Positions 26,994 through 34,091 of a stretch of DNA of 34,091 nt are shown one piece after another (position 1 is the stretch's first letter; each line of letters opens with the position of its first letter). Where the stretch lies: positions 1 to 34,091 of the forward strand of contig NZ_SMCQ01000030.1 in the NCBI RefSeq assembly GCF_004343035.1. The letters are read 5' to 3'. Both the position numbers and the translations under genes were made by a program. The notes below the pieces were generated by a model that saw only the letters and a program-made list of their open reading frames with translations, made no database searches and was not told the origin of the DNA. Origin of the DNA: Longibaculum muris (lineage in GTDB: Bacteria; Bacillota_I; Bacilli_A; Erysipelotrichales; Coprobacillaceae).

Positions 26994-27099
26994 AATGTTT
27001 ACTTTTACGGACTCACTGTTTATCAAATTGATAAACAGTTTTTTCATATAATTTAAACAAAATTCTTTTCAAATAGTTAAGTCTTTAAAAGTAAACATT
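26994..27099 (-). promoter_or_regulatory. Structured leader/operator region of the EIICB gene
   Basis: Within the 351-bp gap between the divergent EIICB and EIIA genes, two perfect 14-bp complementary arms (26994-27007 and 27086-27099) enclose a perfect 11-bp hairpin (27015-27039). TGTTTA/TAAACA occurs in every arm and again at 27054-27059. ACTATTTGAA is repeated directly on the minus strand. The whole lies between the predicted start site and the coding region. It matches no riboswitch or RAT that I know. It could be RNA structure or paired operators for a repressor. Confidence 0.6.
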
Positions 27100-27130
27100 T
27101 TTATACACCACAAATTCTAATCCCCATATA

Positions 27131-27159
27131 ATGATATCTATTCTTATTCATAATTACAA
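27131..27159 (-). promoter_or_regulatory. Promoter of the EIICB-antiterminator pair
   Basis: Minus-strand TTGTAA (27154-27159) and TATCAT (27131-27136) with a 17-bp spacer. This would give a leader of about 170 nt holding the structured region. The match is moderate. Confidence 0.5.
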
Positions 27160-27196
27160 GTATTTTTATGACAACCTTAGTACTTTTATGTACTAC

Positions 27197-27225
27197 TTGA
27201 CATCCCATAGAAAAATATATAGAAT
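27197..27225 (+). promoter_or_regulatory. Promoter of the EIIA gene
   Basis: TTGACA (27197-27202) and TAGAAT (27220-27225) with a 17-bp spacer. The predicted start near 27232 coincides with the beginning of a RAT-like sequence. Confidence 0.75.
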
Positions 27226-27231
27226 AAAATT

Positions 27232-27260
27232 ATAATGTGACTATTCAATTAGGCATGAGC
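27232..27260 (+). promoter_or_regulatory. Degenerate RAT-like site before the EIIA gene
   Basis: Aligned to the GH84 RAT with one gap, 22 of 29 positions agree, including TGT.ACT, ATTC and ATTAGGCA. The upper stem is weaker (three or four pairs) and the basal GG/CC pair is lost. It overlaps the terminator that follows, as a RAT should. Confidence 0.6.
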
Positions 27261-27287
27261 AATCTCTATTTTGCTGATGTCTTTTTT
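27252..27287 (+). terminator. Leader terminator before the EIIA gene
   Basis: GGCATGAGCAA (27252-27262) pairs with TTGCTGATGTC (27271-27281) with one mismatch and one G-U, followed by six U. It ends 20 bases before the start codon, so it must be read through for EIIA to be made. Confidence 0.75.
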
Positions 27288-27306
27288 GAGGAAGTGGAGG
27301 CTTAGT

Positions 27307-27771
27307 ATGTTTTTAAAGAAAAACACAATTATTCATGCTATTTGTGGTGGAAAAATTGTTTATCTTGATGATATTGACGATTATGCCTTTTCGCATTATC
27401 TCATTGGTGATGGTATTGCAATTGAAACAGATCAAAGGGAAATTTATTCACCATGTGATGGGATCATAACAACTATCGCTCAATCTGGTCATGCTTTTAC
27501 AATGCAATTAAAAAATGGTATTGAATTACTTATCCATATTGGTATCAATCATCAACACCATTCATCTGAATATTTTCATTATCATATTCAAGTGGGGGAA
27601 CAAGTGACTTCTCAAACACTTATTCTCACTTTAGATAAAAACTATATTTCACTTCACAATCATGAAATTCTTATTCCAATCATTGTTTTAAATTCTCAAG
27701 AGCATCCTATTAAAACAATGACAACTTCTCCAAAAGTAACCTTAGGGCAAAAAATTTTAACATTAAAATAA
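27307..27771 (+). CDS. Stand-alone PTS EIIA of the glucose family (Crr-like)
   Basis: A 154-residue EIIA-Glc-type phosphocarrier. It receives phosphate from HPr and passes it to EIIB cysteines. The two site histidines are His62 (SGHAFTMQ) and His77 (ELLIHIGI), 15 residues apart as in the E. coli protein (75 and 90). GDGIAIE and SPCDGIITT are further signatures. GGAGG is six bases before the ATG at 27307; a longer frame from 27271 would begin within the terminator and is rejected. Divergent from the EIICB gene, which has no EIIA domain, so the two very likely form one permease. Confidence 0.92.
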   Translation: MFLKKNTIIHAICGGKIVYLDDIDDYAFSHYLIGDGIAIETDQREIYSPCDGIITTIAQSGHAFTMQLKNGIELLIHIGINHQHHSSEYFHYHIQVGEQVTSQTLILTLDKNYISLHNHEILIPIIVLNSQEHPIKTMTTSPKVTLGQKILTLK

Positions 27772-27785
27772 AAAATGATAACAAA

Positions 27786-27824
27786 AAAACAAGATAGCCA
27801 ATGGATAAATGGCTATCTTGTTTT
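27786..27824. terminator. Bidirectional terminator between EIIA and the ABC permease gene
   Basis: A 15-bp perfect stem (AAAACAAGATAGCCA, 27786-27800, with its complement 27810-27824) and a 9-nt loop, flanked by A-rich and T-rich tracts. It separates convergent genes. Confidence 0.9.
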
Positions 27825-27827
27825 ATT

Positions 27828-29828
27828 TTAATGTCTAACAATCTTATAATATGTTCTCGCTGTTAAAATATAGACAATGCTATATATAATCGTCAAAACA
27901 ACAACTGAAATAGCTGTACAAATAATAAAGACTTCAGGACCAGATAACACCAAGAAACTAAACATATTCACAATCATCTTGAAGGCAAATGCCATATGAA
28001 TAACTGCAACAATTAATGGTAAGAAGAAGAAAATTAAGACTTGTGAGCGAATTGTCTGTTTTACTTCTTTTTTACTCATACCAACATTTTGCATAATCTC
28101 AAATCGTTTTTGATCTTCATAACCTTCTGATAATTGTTTATAATACATAATCAAAATTGCTGCCATCAAGAACAAGACTCCTAAGAAAATACCTAAGAAG
28201 AATAAACTTCCATACATTTGTGTCAACATATTTTCAATACTATAATGAGATTCCATATAATAATGTGAAGATAATTCTGATTGCCTTACTTCATTTTCTA
28301 CACAATCCTTTAAAACTTCATTAGCTTTTTCAGCATGACTCTCATCTTTATATTGAATAGAAAGGGTTTCAATATAATTCATATGAGGATCCTCAGGAGT
28401 CACTGATAATGTTTTTTCCAATGTTTGAGTATCTGGGAAAACAACTGCGACTTCTTTACCAGCGACTTGTTTTTCATGTTCTAGTAGAAATGGTTTATGA
28501 ACAGCTTCTTTAACAGCAAATGAATGTTTCCCAATTTGAAAATCTTTTTGAGGTTGAAAGTAATTACTACTCATAATAATTTCATTCTTTGCTAGTTTTT
28601 GATTATCGTGATAAGCACGATTATATTCATCAAGAGTTAACCCTATAACTGTAATAGCATCTTTTCCATAATTATCACTTAATGCAACCTGATTTGCTTT
28701 GTTTGAAATTGTATTTACAATAACATAACGTCTATTTACAAAATCAGTATATTCAATATCATTACGATTTAATTGTTGTTCTAGTTTTGCATAAAGAACC
28801 TTTAAATCTTTGTCGCTTGGATAAGCATTATCATCATCTAAATAAAATTTTAATTGAAAACTTTCATCAAGAATCTTATTTGCTGTATCTTGAACTCCTG
28901 AATAAAGTGATACTGTACTTGATAACATAACCAATATACATGTACATAAAATACAAATACTTGCAAGTCCTACAGCATTTTGTTTCATACGATAAATCAA
29001 TTGAGAAACGGAAGTAAAATGTTTTGTTTGATAATAGAAATGTTTATTTGCTTTTAACATCTTTAAGATTGCAATAGAACCAGCTGTAAATAAACAATAT
29101 GTTCCAATAATAACTAAGATAACTGCTATAAAGAACAATAAAATAGCTGTAGCTGGATCTTCAATAGTTTGAGCAATAAAATATCCTCCGCCTAATGTTA
29201 AAACCCCAATAATTGTGAGTAGCCATTTTGTCTTTGGTTCTTTTTCACCAGTTTGACCACCTCTTAAAAGTTCAATAGGATTTGCTAATTTAATTTGAAT
29301 CACATTAAATAAATAAGATACCATAAAGATAGGTGTATAAATCAAAATTGTTTTCACAATCGCATCAGTAGATATTCCAATAGAAATAGCAGTTGAAAAA
29401 CCAACCAATTTGACAAGTAATAAGAACATCAATTTACTAAAGAGAACCCCTAGTAGTATCCCTCCAGCTAAAGAAATCAGTGTTGTTACAATGGTTTCAC
29501 AAAACATCATAATCATCACATGTTTCTTTTCCATACCTAAAATATTATAAAGAGCAACTTCTTTTTTTCTTCTCTTAATAATAAAGCTATTGATATAGAA
29601 TAAGAAAATCACAGAAAAGATAATCACAACATAGACACCCAAACCAAGAATCATACTCATCGTTTGAGCCCCAGCGTCCATCTTTAAAACACCACTATTC
29701 ACTGATAAACTATAAATCAAATAAAACATCATAACAGTAAAAGCACTGGTTAATAAATAAGGAATGTAGACTTTTCCATTTTTCTTAATATTTGTTAATG
29801 CTAAACGAGGATAAAAGAATGTTTTCAT
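27828..29828 (-). CDS. BceB-type ABC transporter permease (FtsX family)
   Basis: A 666-residue membrane protein with about ten helices and a large extracellular domain (about 310-530) between helices 7 and 8, the plan of BceB-like permeases that sense and remove peptide antibiotics acting on lipid II-cycle intermediates. The N-terminus FYPRLALTNIKKNGKVYIPY is typical, and the last helices follow YYKQLSEGYEDQKRFEIMQNVGMSKKEV. The ATG at 29828 is chosen because GGAGGAAAATAAG lies before it; a start seven codons earlier would overlap the ATPase gene. It is paired with the ATPase one base upstream and the nearby BceRS-like system. Confidence 0.9.
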   Translation of the reverse strand: MKTFFYPRLALTNIKKNGKVYIPYLLTSAFTVMMFYLIYSLSVNSGVLKMDAGAQTMSMILGLGVYVVIIFSVIFLFYINSFIIKRRKKEVALYNILGMEKKHVMIMMFCETIVTTLISLAGGILLGVLFSKLMFLLLVKLVGFSTAISIGISTDAIVKTILIYTPIFMVSYLFNVIQIKLANPIELLRGGQTGEKEPKTKWLLTIIGVLTLGGGYFIAQTIEDPATAILLFFIAVILVIIGTYCLFTAGSIAILKMLKANKHFYYQTKHFTSVSQLIYRMKQNAVGLASICILCTCILVMLSSTVSLYSGVQDTANKILDESFQLKFYLDDDNAYPSDKDLKVLYAKLEQQLNRNDIEYTDFVNRRYVIVNTISNKANQVALSDNYGKDAITVIGLTLDEYNRAYHDNQKLAKNEIIMSSNYFQPQKDFQIGKHSFAVKEAVHKPFLLEHEKQVAGKEVAVVFPDTQTLEKTLSVTPEDPHMNYIETLSIQYKDESHAEKANEVLKDCVENEVRQSELSSHYYMESHYSIENMLTQMYGSLFFLGIFLGVLFLMAAILIMYYKQLSEGYEDQKRFEIMQNVGMSKKEVKQTIRSQVLIFFFLPLIVAVIHMAFAFKMIVNMFSFLVLSGPEVFIICTAISVVVLTIIYSIVYILTARTYYKIVRH

Positions 29829-29829
29829 C

Positions 29830-30588
29830 TTATTTTCCTCCTGTCGCAAGTAATGTTAGTGTATCAGAAATACTTTGATACATTTCTTCGTTTGTTTGAT
29901 TTCCTTTATAAAGTTGATGGAAAACTTCACCATCACGGATGAAAAGAACACGTTTGGCATAACTTGCTGCTTTGGTACTATGAGTAACCATAACAATTGT
30001 TTGTCCTTCATCATTGATTGTATCAAAGATATCTAATAATTGATCTGTTGATTTAGAATCTAAAGCTCCTGTTGGTTCATCGGCTAGAATGATTTGTGGA
30101 TGTGTAATCAATGCTCTTGCAACCGCAACTCTTTGTTTTTGTCCACCAGAAACTTCATAAGGATATTTTTCTAATAGTTTTTCAATTCCTAGTTTTGGTG
30201 CTAAGTTATCTAGCTTTTGTTTCATAATAGGATAGGCTTCTTTAGATAAGACTAATGGTAAAAAGATATTGTCTTTAATAGAAAATGTATCTAATAAATT
30301 AAAATCTTGAAAAACAAATCCTAAATTCTTTCTTCTAAATTGAGAAATTTCTTTTTCCTTAATACGAGTAATATCTTTCCCATTCAATAAAACCTCACCA
30401 CTTGTTGGCTTATCAAGTGATGCCAATATATTCAAGAGAGTTGTTTTCCCACTCCCTGATTCACCCATTATCGCAACATATTCTCCTTCTTCCACACTAA
30501 AGGATACATTGGATAAAGCTTGAACCTGTTGATTAGAAAAACGTGTACTATAAACCTTCTTTAAATTCTTAACTTCTAATAGTGACAT
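29830..30588 (-). CDS. BceA-type ABC transporter ATPase
   Basis: A 252-residue ATPase of the MacB/BceA group. Walker A is GESGSGKT (42-49), the Q-loop is VFQDFNLLD, the signature is VSGGQKQR, Walker B is IILADEPTGALDS and the switch histidine follows in MVTHSTKAA. It would power the permease encoded next. GGAGG is eight bases before the ATG. The last codons contain the ribosome site of the permease gene, so the two are produced together. Confidence 0.95.
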   Translation of the reverse strand: MSLLEVKNLKKVYSTRFSNQQVQALSNVSFSVEEGEYVAIMGESGSGKTTLLNILASLDKPTSGEVLLNGKDITRIKEKEISQFRRKNLGFVFQDFNLLDTFSIKDNIFLPLVLSKEAYPIMKQKLDNLAPKLGIEKLLEKYPYEVSGGQKQRVAVARALITHPQIILADEPTGALDSKSTDQLLDIFDTINDEGQTIVMVTHSTKAASYAKRVLFIRDGEVFHQLYKGNQTNEEMYQSISDTLTLLATGGK

Positions 30589-30634
30589 AATAACTTCCTC
30601 CTTTGTACAACCATAGTTTATAAAAAAAAGAGAA

Positions 30635-30689
30635 ATTGTACCATAGATTAATCTTACAATTATCCTCTCTTATCTTACAATCATGTAAG
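30635..30689 (-). promoter_or_regulatory. Candidate BceR-type operator and promoter of the ABC genes
   Basis: A perfect palindrome CTTACA-N4-TGTAAG (30674-30689) abuts the end of the sensor kinase gene. A -10-like TACAAT (minus, 30635-30640) lies about 44 bp downstream with no good -35, as expected for an activator-dependent promoter. TCTTACAAT recurs once more about 22 bp away (near 30652), and a TTGTAC..CATAG.TTA motif is repeated nearer the gene. Confidence 0.6.
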
Positions 30690-31673
30690 TTATTTAACTT
30701 TTAAATCATCAACATGAAAATTAATCGAAACAACCGTTCCTTTTCCTAGTTTTGAATGTAATTCAATATGATGACCCAAATTATCTAAAATTGTTTTACA
30801 CAAATATAAACCAAGACCACTCGCTTTTTTATCAATTCTTCCATTATATCCAGTAAACCCCTTTTCAAACAATCTAGGTAAATCTTCTTCTTTAATCCCA
30901 ATTCCACTATCTTCAATATATAAAGTTTCATCTTTCACATATATTGAAATTGTTCCCTCTTTTGTATATTTTAAAGCATTTGATAAAACTTGTTCAATCA
31001 CAAAAGATATCCATTTTTCATCTGAAAGAATCATCAAATCAATAGGTTCATATTGTAATTTTAATTTCTTTTGAATAAAAAATGTTGCTTGTTTCTTTAC
31101 GACATCATTAACAATATCATTTAATTGATAACGTCTTAAACGTAAATCTGATGCCATATGATCAATCTTAATATAATGTAATACCATATCTACATATTGT
31201 TCAATACGTAACACTTGCATCAATAATTCATTTTGTGAACACTCTTGTGATTGAATAAGTAATCTTAAAGCTGAAATAGGTGTTTTGATTTGATGCACCC
31301 ATAAAGTAAAATAATCTAACATATCATGATAATCTTGATCATTTTGATTTTCCAAAGCAATATGAAGCTGATTAACTTTTAAGAATAATTGTTGATATTG
31401 TTGTTCAATTAATAATGATGTTTTAGGTAAATCTACAACTGAAACATCATTTAATCTTAAAAGATAATCTATTTGTTTTGTTTTTTTATTATATTTATAA
31501 AAATCTACAAGAAAATAAAAAACAAGAATTGCAGATGATAATATCAAAGCATAATCAATTGCATCAATCAAAGCATTATATAAATATAAAATAAAATAAA
31601 AGACTCCCATGATCAATAAAGCAAAAAGATAGAAGAAATAACGATCTTTAAAGTAATGAAGCAGTCTCATCAT
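30690..31673 (-). CDS. BceS-like intramembrane-sensing histidine kinase
   Basis: A 327-residue kinase with two N-terminal membrane helices (about 12-32 and 38-58) and almost no extracellular loop, so it cannot bind ligand itself and probably listens to the BceAB-type transporter. The phospho-accepting His127 is in WVHQIKTPISALRLL. The ATP domain has EQVLSNALKYT, DSGIGI and GLGLYLCKTIL. The start overlaps the response regulator gene by 26 nt. A second Met directly follows the first, and either may be used. Confidence 0.93.
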   Translation of the reverse strand: MMRLLHYFKDRYFFYLFALLIMGVFYFILYLYNALIDAIDYALILSSAILVFYFLVDFYKYNKKTKQIDYLLRLNDVSVVDLPKTSLLIEQQYQQLFLKVNQLHIALENQNDQDYHDMLDYFTLWVHQIKTPISALRLLIQSQECSQNELLMQVLRIEQYVDMVLHYIKIDHMASDLRLRRYQLNDIVNDVVKKQATFFIQKKLKLQYEPIDLMILSDEKWISFVIEQVLSNALKYTKEGTISIYVKDETLYIEDSGIGIKEEDLPRLFEKGFTGYNGRIDKKASGLGLYLCKTILDNLGHHIELHSKLGKGTVVSINFHVDDLKVK

Positions 31674-32343
31674 AAGCCAATTTATAACCTATACCTTTCT
31701 TAGTTTGAATCAAAGAATCCAAACCAAAATCATCTAACTTCTTTCTTAAACGATTCATATTGACACTTAATGTATTATCATCAACAAATTGATCACTTTG
31801 CCATAATTCAATCATTAATTCATCTCTTGAAACATATGTTTCAGCTTTTTCAAATAACATCTGCATAATCTTCAATTCATTTTTAGTTAATTCAATCACT
31901 TGATCATGATAACTGACTGTTGCTTCTAATAAATTTAAAATCAACTCTTTATAGGTTAAAATATGAAATTGCTTAGAAAAAGAGTATGTTCTTCTAATCA
32001 TAGCTTGAATCTTTGCCGTAATAACATTCAAATCAAAAGGTTTATTAATAAAATCATCAGCTCCCATATTCATTGCCATCACAATATTCATATTTTCATT
32101 CGTTGATGAGATAAAAATAATTGGAATTTCTGAAACTTTACGCATTTCTTGGCACCAATGATAACCATTATAAAAAGGCAAAGAAATATCTAATAAAACT
32201 AAAGTCGGCTGGTAATCCAAAAAGACTTCCATGACATGTTCAAAATCTTCAACAACATAAACTTCAAAATTCCATTTCTCTAAATGTCTTTTTAAAGTTG
32301 ATGATATCACTTCATCATCTTCTACAATCATAATTTTTTGCAT
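31648..32343 (-). CDS. BceR-like OmpR-family response regulator
   Basis: A 231-residue regulator. The receiver domain (1-118) has acidic Asp9/Asp10, the phosphorylation site Asp52 in LVLLDISLP, and the lysine in FINKPFD. The C-terminal winged helix (about 130-228) has LTKNELKIMQMLFE and DDNTLSVNMNRLRKKLDD. It is likely to activate the ABC genes through the palindrome at 30674-30689. GAGGTGATGAATC precedes the ATG. It overlaps the kinase gene. Confidence 0.94.
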   Translation of the reverse strand: MQKIMIVEDDEVISSTLKRHLEKWNFEVYVVEDFEHVMEVFLDYQPTLVLLDISLPFYNGYHWCQEMRKVSEIPIIFISSTNENMNIVMAMNMGADDFINKPFDLNVITAKIQAMIRRTYSFSKQFHILTYKELILNLLEATVSYHDQVIELTKNELKIMQMLFEKAETYVSRDELMIELWQSDQFVDDNTLSVNMNRLRKKLDDFGLDSLIQTKKGIGYKLAYDETASLL

Positions 32344-32362
32344 GATTCATCACCTCAGCCCC

Positions 32363-32371
32363 ATTATATCA
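32363..32371 (-). promoter_or_regulatory. Possible extended -10 promoter of the two-component genes
   Basis: TGATATAAT on the minus strand is an extended -10 element with TATAAT at 32363-32368, overlapping the stop region of the WYL gene about 20 bp before the response regulator. No good -35 is seen. Read-through from the WYL gene is also possible. Confidence 0.4.
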
Positions 32372-33359
32372 CATCTTCATAAAGACTGACCATTTTCATA
32401 AGACGTTTTTTTATATCTTCTTTTAATGCCGTTGGAGCAATCACTTTGACTTGATCCTGCAACATCATCAGCCAACCTATCAATCCTTCTGAAATAGGAG
32501 TATTCTCGATTGTTATTAAATAATGATCTTGATATAATTTTTGAATATGAATATCCATACCAAATCTTGATACCAATTCTCTTAATAGCTTATGATCACA
32601 TTCTAACTGTAAAGTATCACGTAAAGTTGATGTATACATATTGGTCATTTTTTCGATTTCATCAATCATATCAAATTGTTCTCGAATATCTTGATAACTC
32701 AAATGTGTAGTTTGTATAAAACGCATACGATCAATACGATATGTTGATAATCTTCCTTGATATTTTTCATTATAGCCAATCACGTAATAGTGATTATTTT
32801 GTGAAACGATTTGATATGGTGAAAGGATGTATTGATCGTTTTTATTTCCTTTAAGTGATGGAACTTCTTTTAAATGATAGGCTTCGATTTCATAATTTAT
32901 GTATTGGAAAGTCAGGACTGTTTTGTTTTCAATGGCTTTCATGATATTTGAAAGATTTAAAAACAATGAAAATGATAATGATTTTTCTGTTGCTTGAAAG
33001 TGAACAAGTCTTTGTTGTTGATGATAAGAAGATAATTGTAATAATTTTAAGACAAGTTGTTTTTTATCTTCACTTTTTAAATCTTGATGAAAAACAATAC
33101 TATCACATAAAAACTGCAATTCACCATCTTCAAAGAATTCTTTTTGAATCCTGAGACCACCCTTTCTTACAATCAATATCAAATTATCTCCAATCCATTC
33201 ATAGAAAAACTCATTAATCCGATGAACACAAGAATGAATCGTCTTAATATCAACTTGAATATCATATTCCTTTAATCTTTCTAAAACTTCCTGACTCGTT
33301 ATTGTCTTTCCTTTTGCTTCCATAATAATCTTGAAAACATAATACATCCTTTTTCCCAT
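32364..33359 (-). CDS. WYL-domain transcriptional regulator
   Basis: A 331-residue regulator. The N-terminal region (1-75) has an HTH of the DeoR/HTH_11 type (KTITSQEVLERLKEYDIQVD, with IKTIHSCVHRINEF as the likely recognition helix). The WYL domain (about 130-235) has YILSPYQIVSQNNHYYVIGY and STYRIDRMRF, the ligand-binding core, and a C-terminal WCX-like extension follows. Such proteins respond to nucleotides or nucleic acid, or to unknown ligands. Two Met codons start the frame (33362 and 33359); the second is five bases after GGAGG. Seven bases separate it from the upstream gene, so they form an operon, possibly extending into the two-component genes. Confidence 0.85.
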   Translation of the reverse strand: MGKRMYYVFKIIMEAKGKTITSQEVLERLKEYDIQVDIKTIHSCVHRINEFFYEWIGDNLILIVRKGGLRIQKEFFEDGELQFLCDSIVFHQDLKSEDKKQLVLKLLQLSSYHQQQRLVHFQATEKSLSFSLFLNLSNIMKAIENKTVLTFQYINYEIEAYHLKEVPSLKGNKNDQYILSPYQIVSQNNHYYVIGYNEKYQGRLSTYRIDRMRFIQTTHLSYQDIREQFDMIDEIEKMTNMYTSTLRDTLQLECDHKLLRELVSRFGMDIHIQKLYQDHYLITIENTPISEGLIGWLMMLQDQVKVIAPTALKEDIKKRLMKMVSLYEDVI

Positions 33360-33368
33360 CATATCCTC

Positions 33369-33974
33369 CTAATGACTTACTGCCAACTGATATCCTCTTT
33401 TCTTTTTTGCATAATGGCGCATTAAAGACACATAATCATAAACACTATAACTACATAATAAATCTAAAACAACCTCATCATCACAATCATTAAGACTTTT
33501 CAAATAAGTATAAGCCAAATGATATTGATCTTCTAATAAACAAATCTTCGCACATTCAATAGCTTCTACATCATAATAAACATGTAATTTATTGATAAAT
33601 TTAGAAAAATCTATGTTTTTAAAATCAATCAGATGTCTAATAATACAATACTCATGGACCGAAATACTTTTTTTACAAATCTTAAAAAGCAATTCATGTT
33701 TAATTTCTTGATAACTTTCATTATCAAATAAAGCATTCATCATAATTAAATGGTATTCTAATTGCTCATAGTCACTTACCTGATATAGAGCTTTTAAAGC
33801 ATAGATAAATAATTTTTTATAGAAAACATCTTGTCTGAGAATCTGTAATAATTGATGATGAGTCATACAATCCTCTAATAAATGTAATAAAGCATCATCC
33901 TGACAAATCTTTAATAAATAATCTTTCTTTTTTCCTAATGTCACATCACATACTGTTTGATAATCTTGTTTCAT
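33369..33974 (-). CDS. Helical protein of unknown function upstream of the WYL regulator
   Basis: Not recognised. A 201-residue soluble protein, predicted to be nearly all helical and rich in Leu, Tyr, Cys, His and Asp, with no membrane segment and no signal peptide. Repeated helix pairs such as YALKALYQVSDYEQLEYHLIM and CLLEDQYHLAYTYLKSLND suggest a TPR- or HEAT-like scaffold, without a clear consensus. Seven cysteines are scattered with no metal-site spacing. AAGGAGATG lies seven bases before the ATG and a TATAAT (minus) is just upstream, near 33995-34001. Its tight linkage to the WYL gene suggests it works with that regulator, but this is inference. Confidence 0.7.
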   Translation of the reverse strand: MKQDYQTVCDVTLGKKKDYLLKICQDDALLHLLEDCMTHHQLLQILRQDVFYKKLFIYALKALYQVSDYEQLEYHLIMMNALFDNESYQEIKHELLFKICKKSISVHEYCIIRHLIDFKNIDFSKFINKLHVYYDVEAIECAKICLLEDQYHLAYTYLKSLNDCDDEVVLDLLCSYSVYDYVSLMRHYAKKKRGYQLAVSH

Positions 33975-34091
33975 AATCTCATCTCCTTGTACTCTTATTA
34001 TAATAAGTATACAAAGATGATGTTTGATATATACCTATAATAACACCGTTTTTTCGGTTTTAATATTAAAAAGTTGAATTTTTTATAAAAA
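33975..34091. other. AT-rich end of window
   Basis: Holds the likely -10 of the unknown gene and, on the plus strand, a weak ACCG-T6-CGGT hairpin (about 34048-34061) followed by T-rich sequence, which could be an end of a gene outside the window. No coding sequence is visible. Confidence 0.35.

Overview
The window reads as chromosomal DNA from an AT-rich, Gram-positive-type gut anaerobe. The best fit is an Erysipelotrichia/Coprobacillaceae relative (Catenibacterium, Coprobacillus or Thomasclavelia type), but this is inferred from gene content and base composition, not from a marker gene. Supporting signs are strong AGGAGG ribosome sites, TTGACA/TATAAT promoters with 17-bp spacers, U-tract terminators, a V/A-type ATPase, ECF and PTS transport, a surface glycosidase with FIVAR repeats, and a Bce-type peptide-sensing module. 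No rRNA, tRNA, CRISPR array or insertion sequence was recognised.

Layout. (1) 110-10300, minus strand: one V/A-type ATPase operon, transcribed H-C-I'-I-K-F-E-A-B-D. It carries two subunit I (a-subunit) genes. The upstream copy is a 509-residue paralogue that stops before the last membrane helices and so lacks the essential arginine. (2) 10454-11331, minus: a formate/nitrite transporter family gene with tandem terminators. (3) 11349-12785, plus: a preQ1-I riboswitch with terminator, then an ECF S component (QrtT type) and a radical-SAM protein of the queuine-lyase (QueL) type, together a queuine salvage operon. (4) 12792-14363: a GNAT acetyltransferase and a divergent Cof-type HAD phosphatase. 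(5) 14427-19178, plus: hom-lysC-asd followed by a VanZ-RDD membrane protein. The leader ahead of hom has a possible 17-codon peptide and repeated segments that can form mutually exclusive pairings with a terminator. (6) 19185-27824: an N-acetylglucosamine module made of a giant secreted GH84 hexosaminidase, a LicT/GlcT-type antiterminator, a NagE-like EIICB and a divergent stand-alone EIIA. The GH84 gene has a textbook RAT/terminator, and the EIIA gene has a degenerate one. (7) 27828-32368, minus: a BceRS-BceAB type peptide sensing and resistance module with a perfect palindrome ahead of the ABC genes. (8) 32364-33974, minus: a WYL-domain regulator and an unrecognised helical protein upstream of it.

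How the parts work together. The GH84 enzyme would release GlcNAc from host glycans at the cell surface. The EIICB and EIIA would import and phosphorylate it, and the antiterminator would couple enzyme and EIIA expression to PTS status. The queuine operon would salvage a host- or diet-derived base and convert it to preQ1, whose level is read by the riboswitch. The ATPase could pump H+ or Na+ or make ATP; direction and ion cannot be fixed from sequence alone.

The most unusual items are the truncated second a-subunit in the ATPase operon, the alternative-pairing leader of hom, the two RAT sites under one antiterminator, and the structured 5' region of the EIICB gene.
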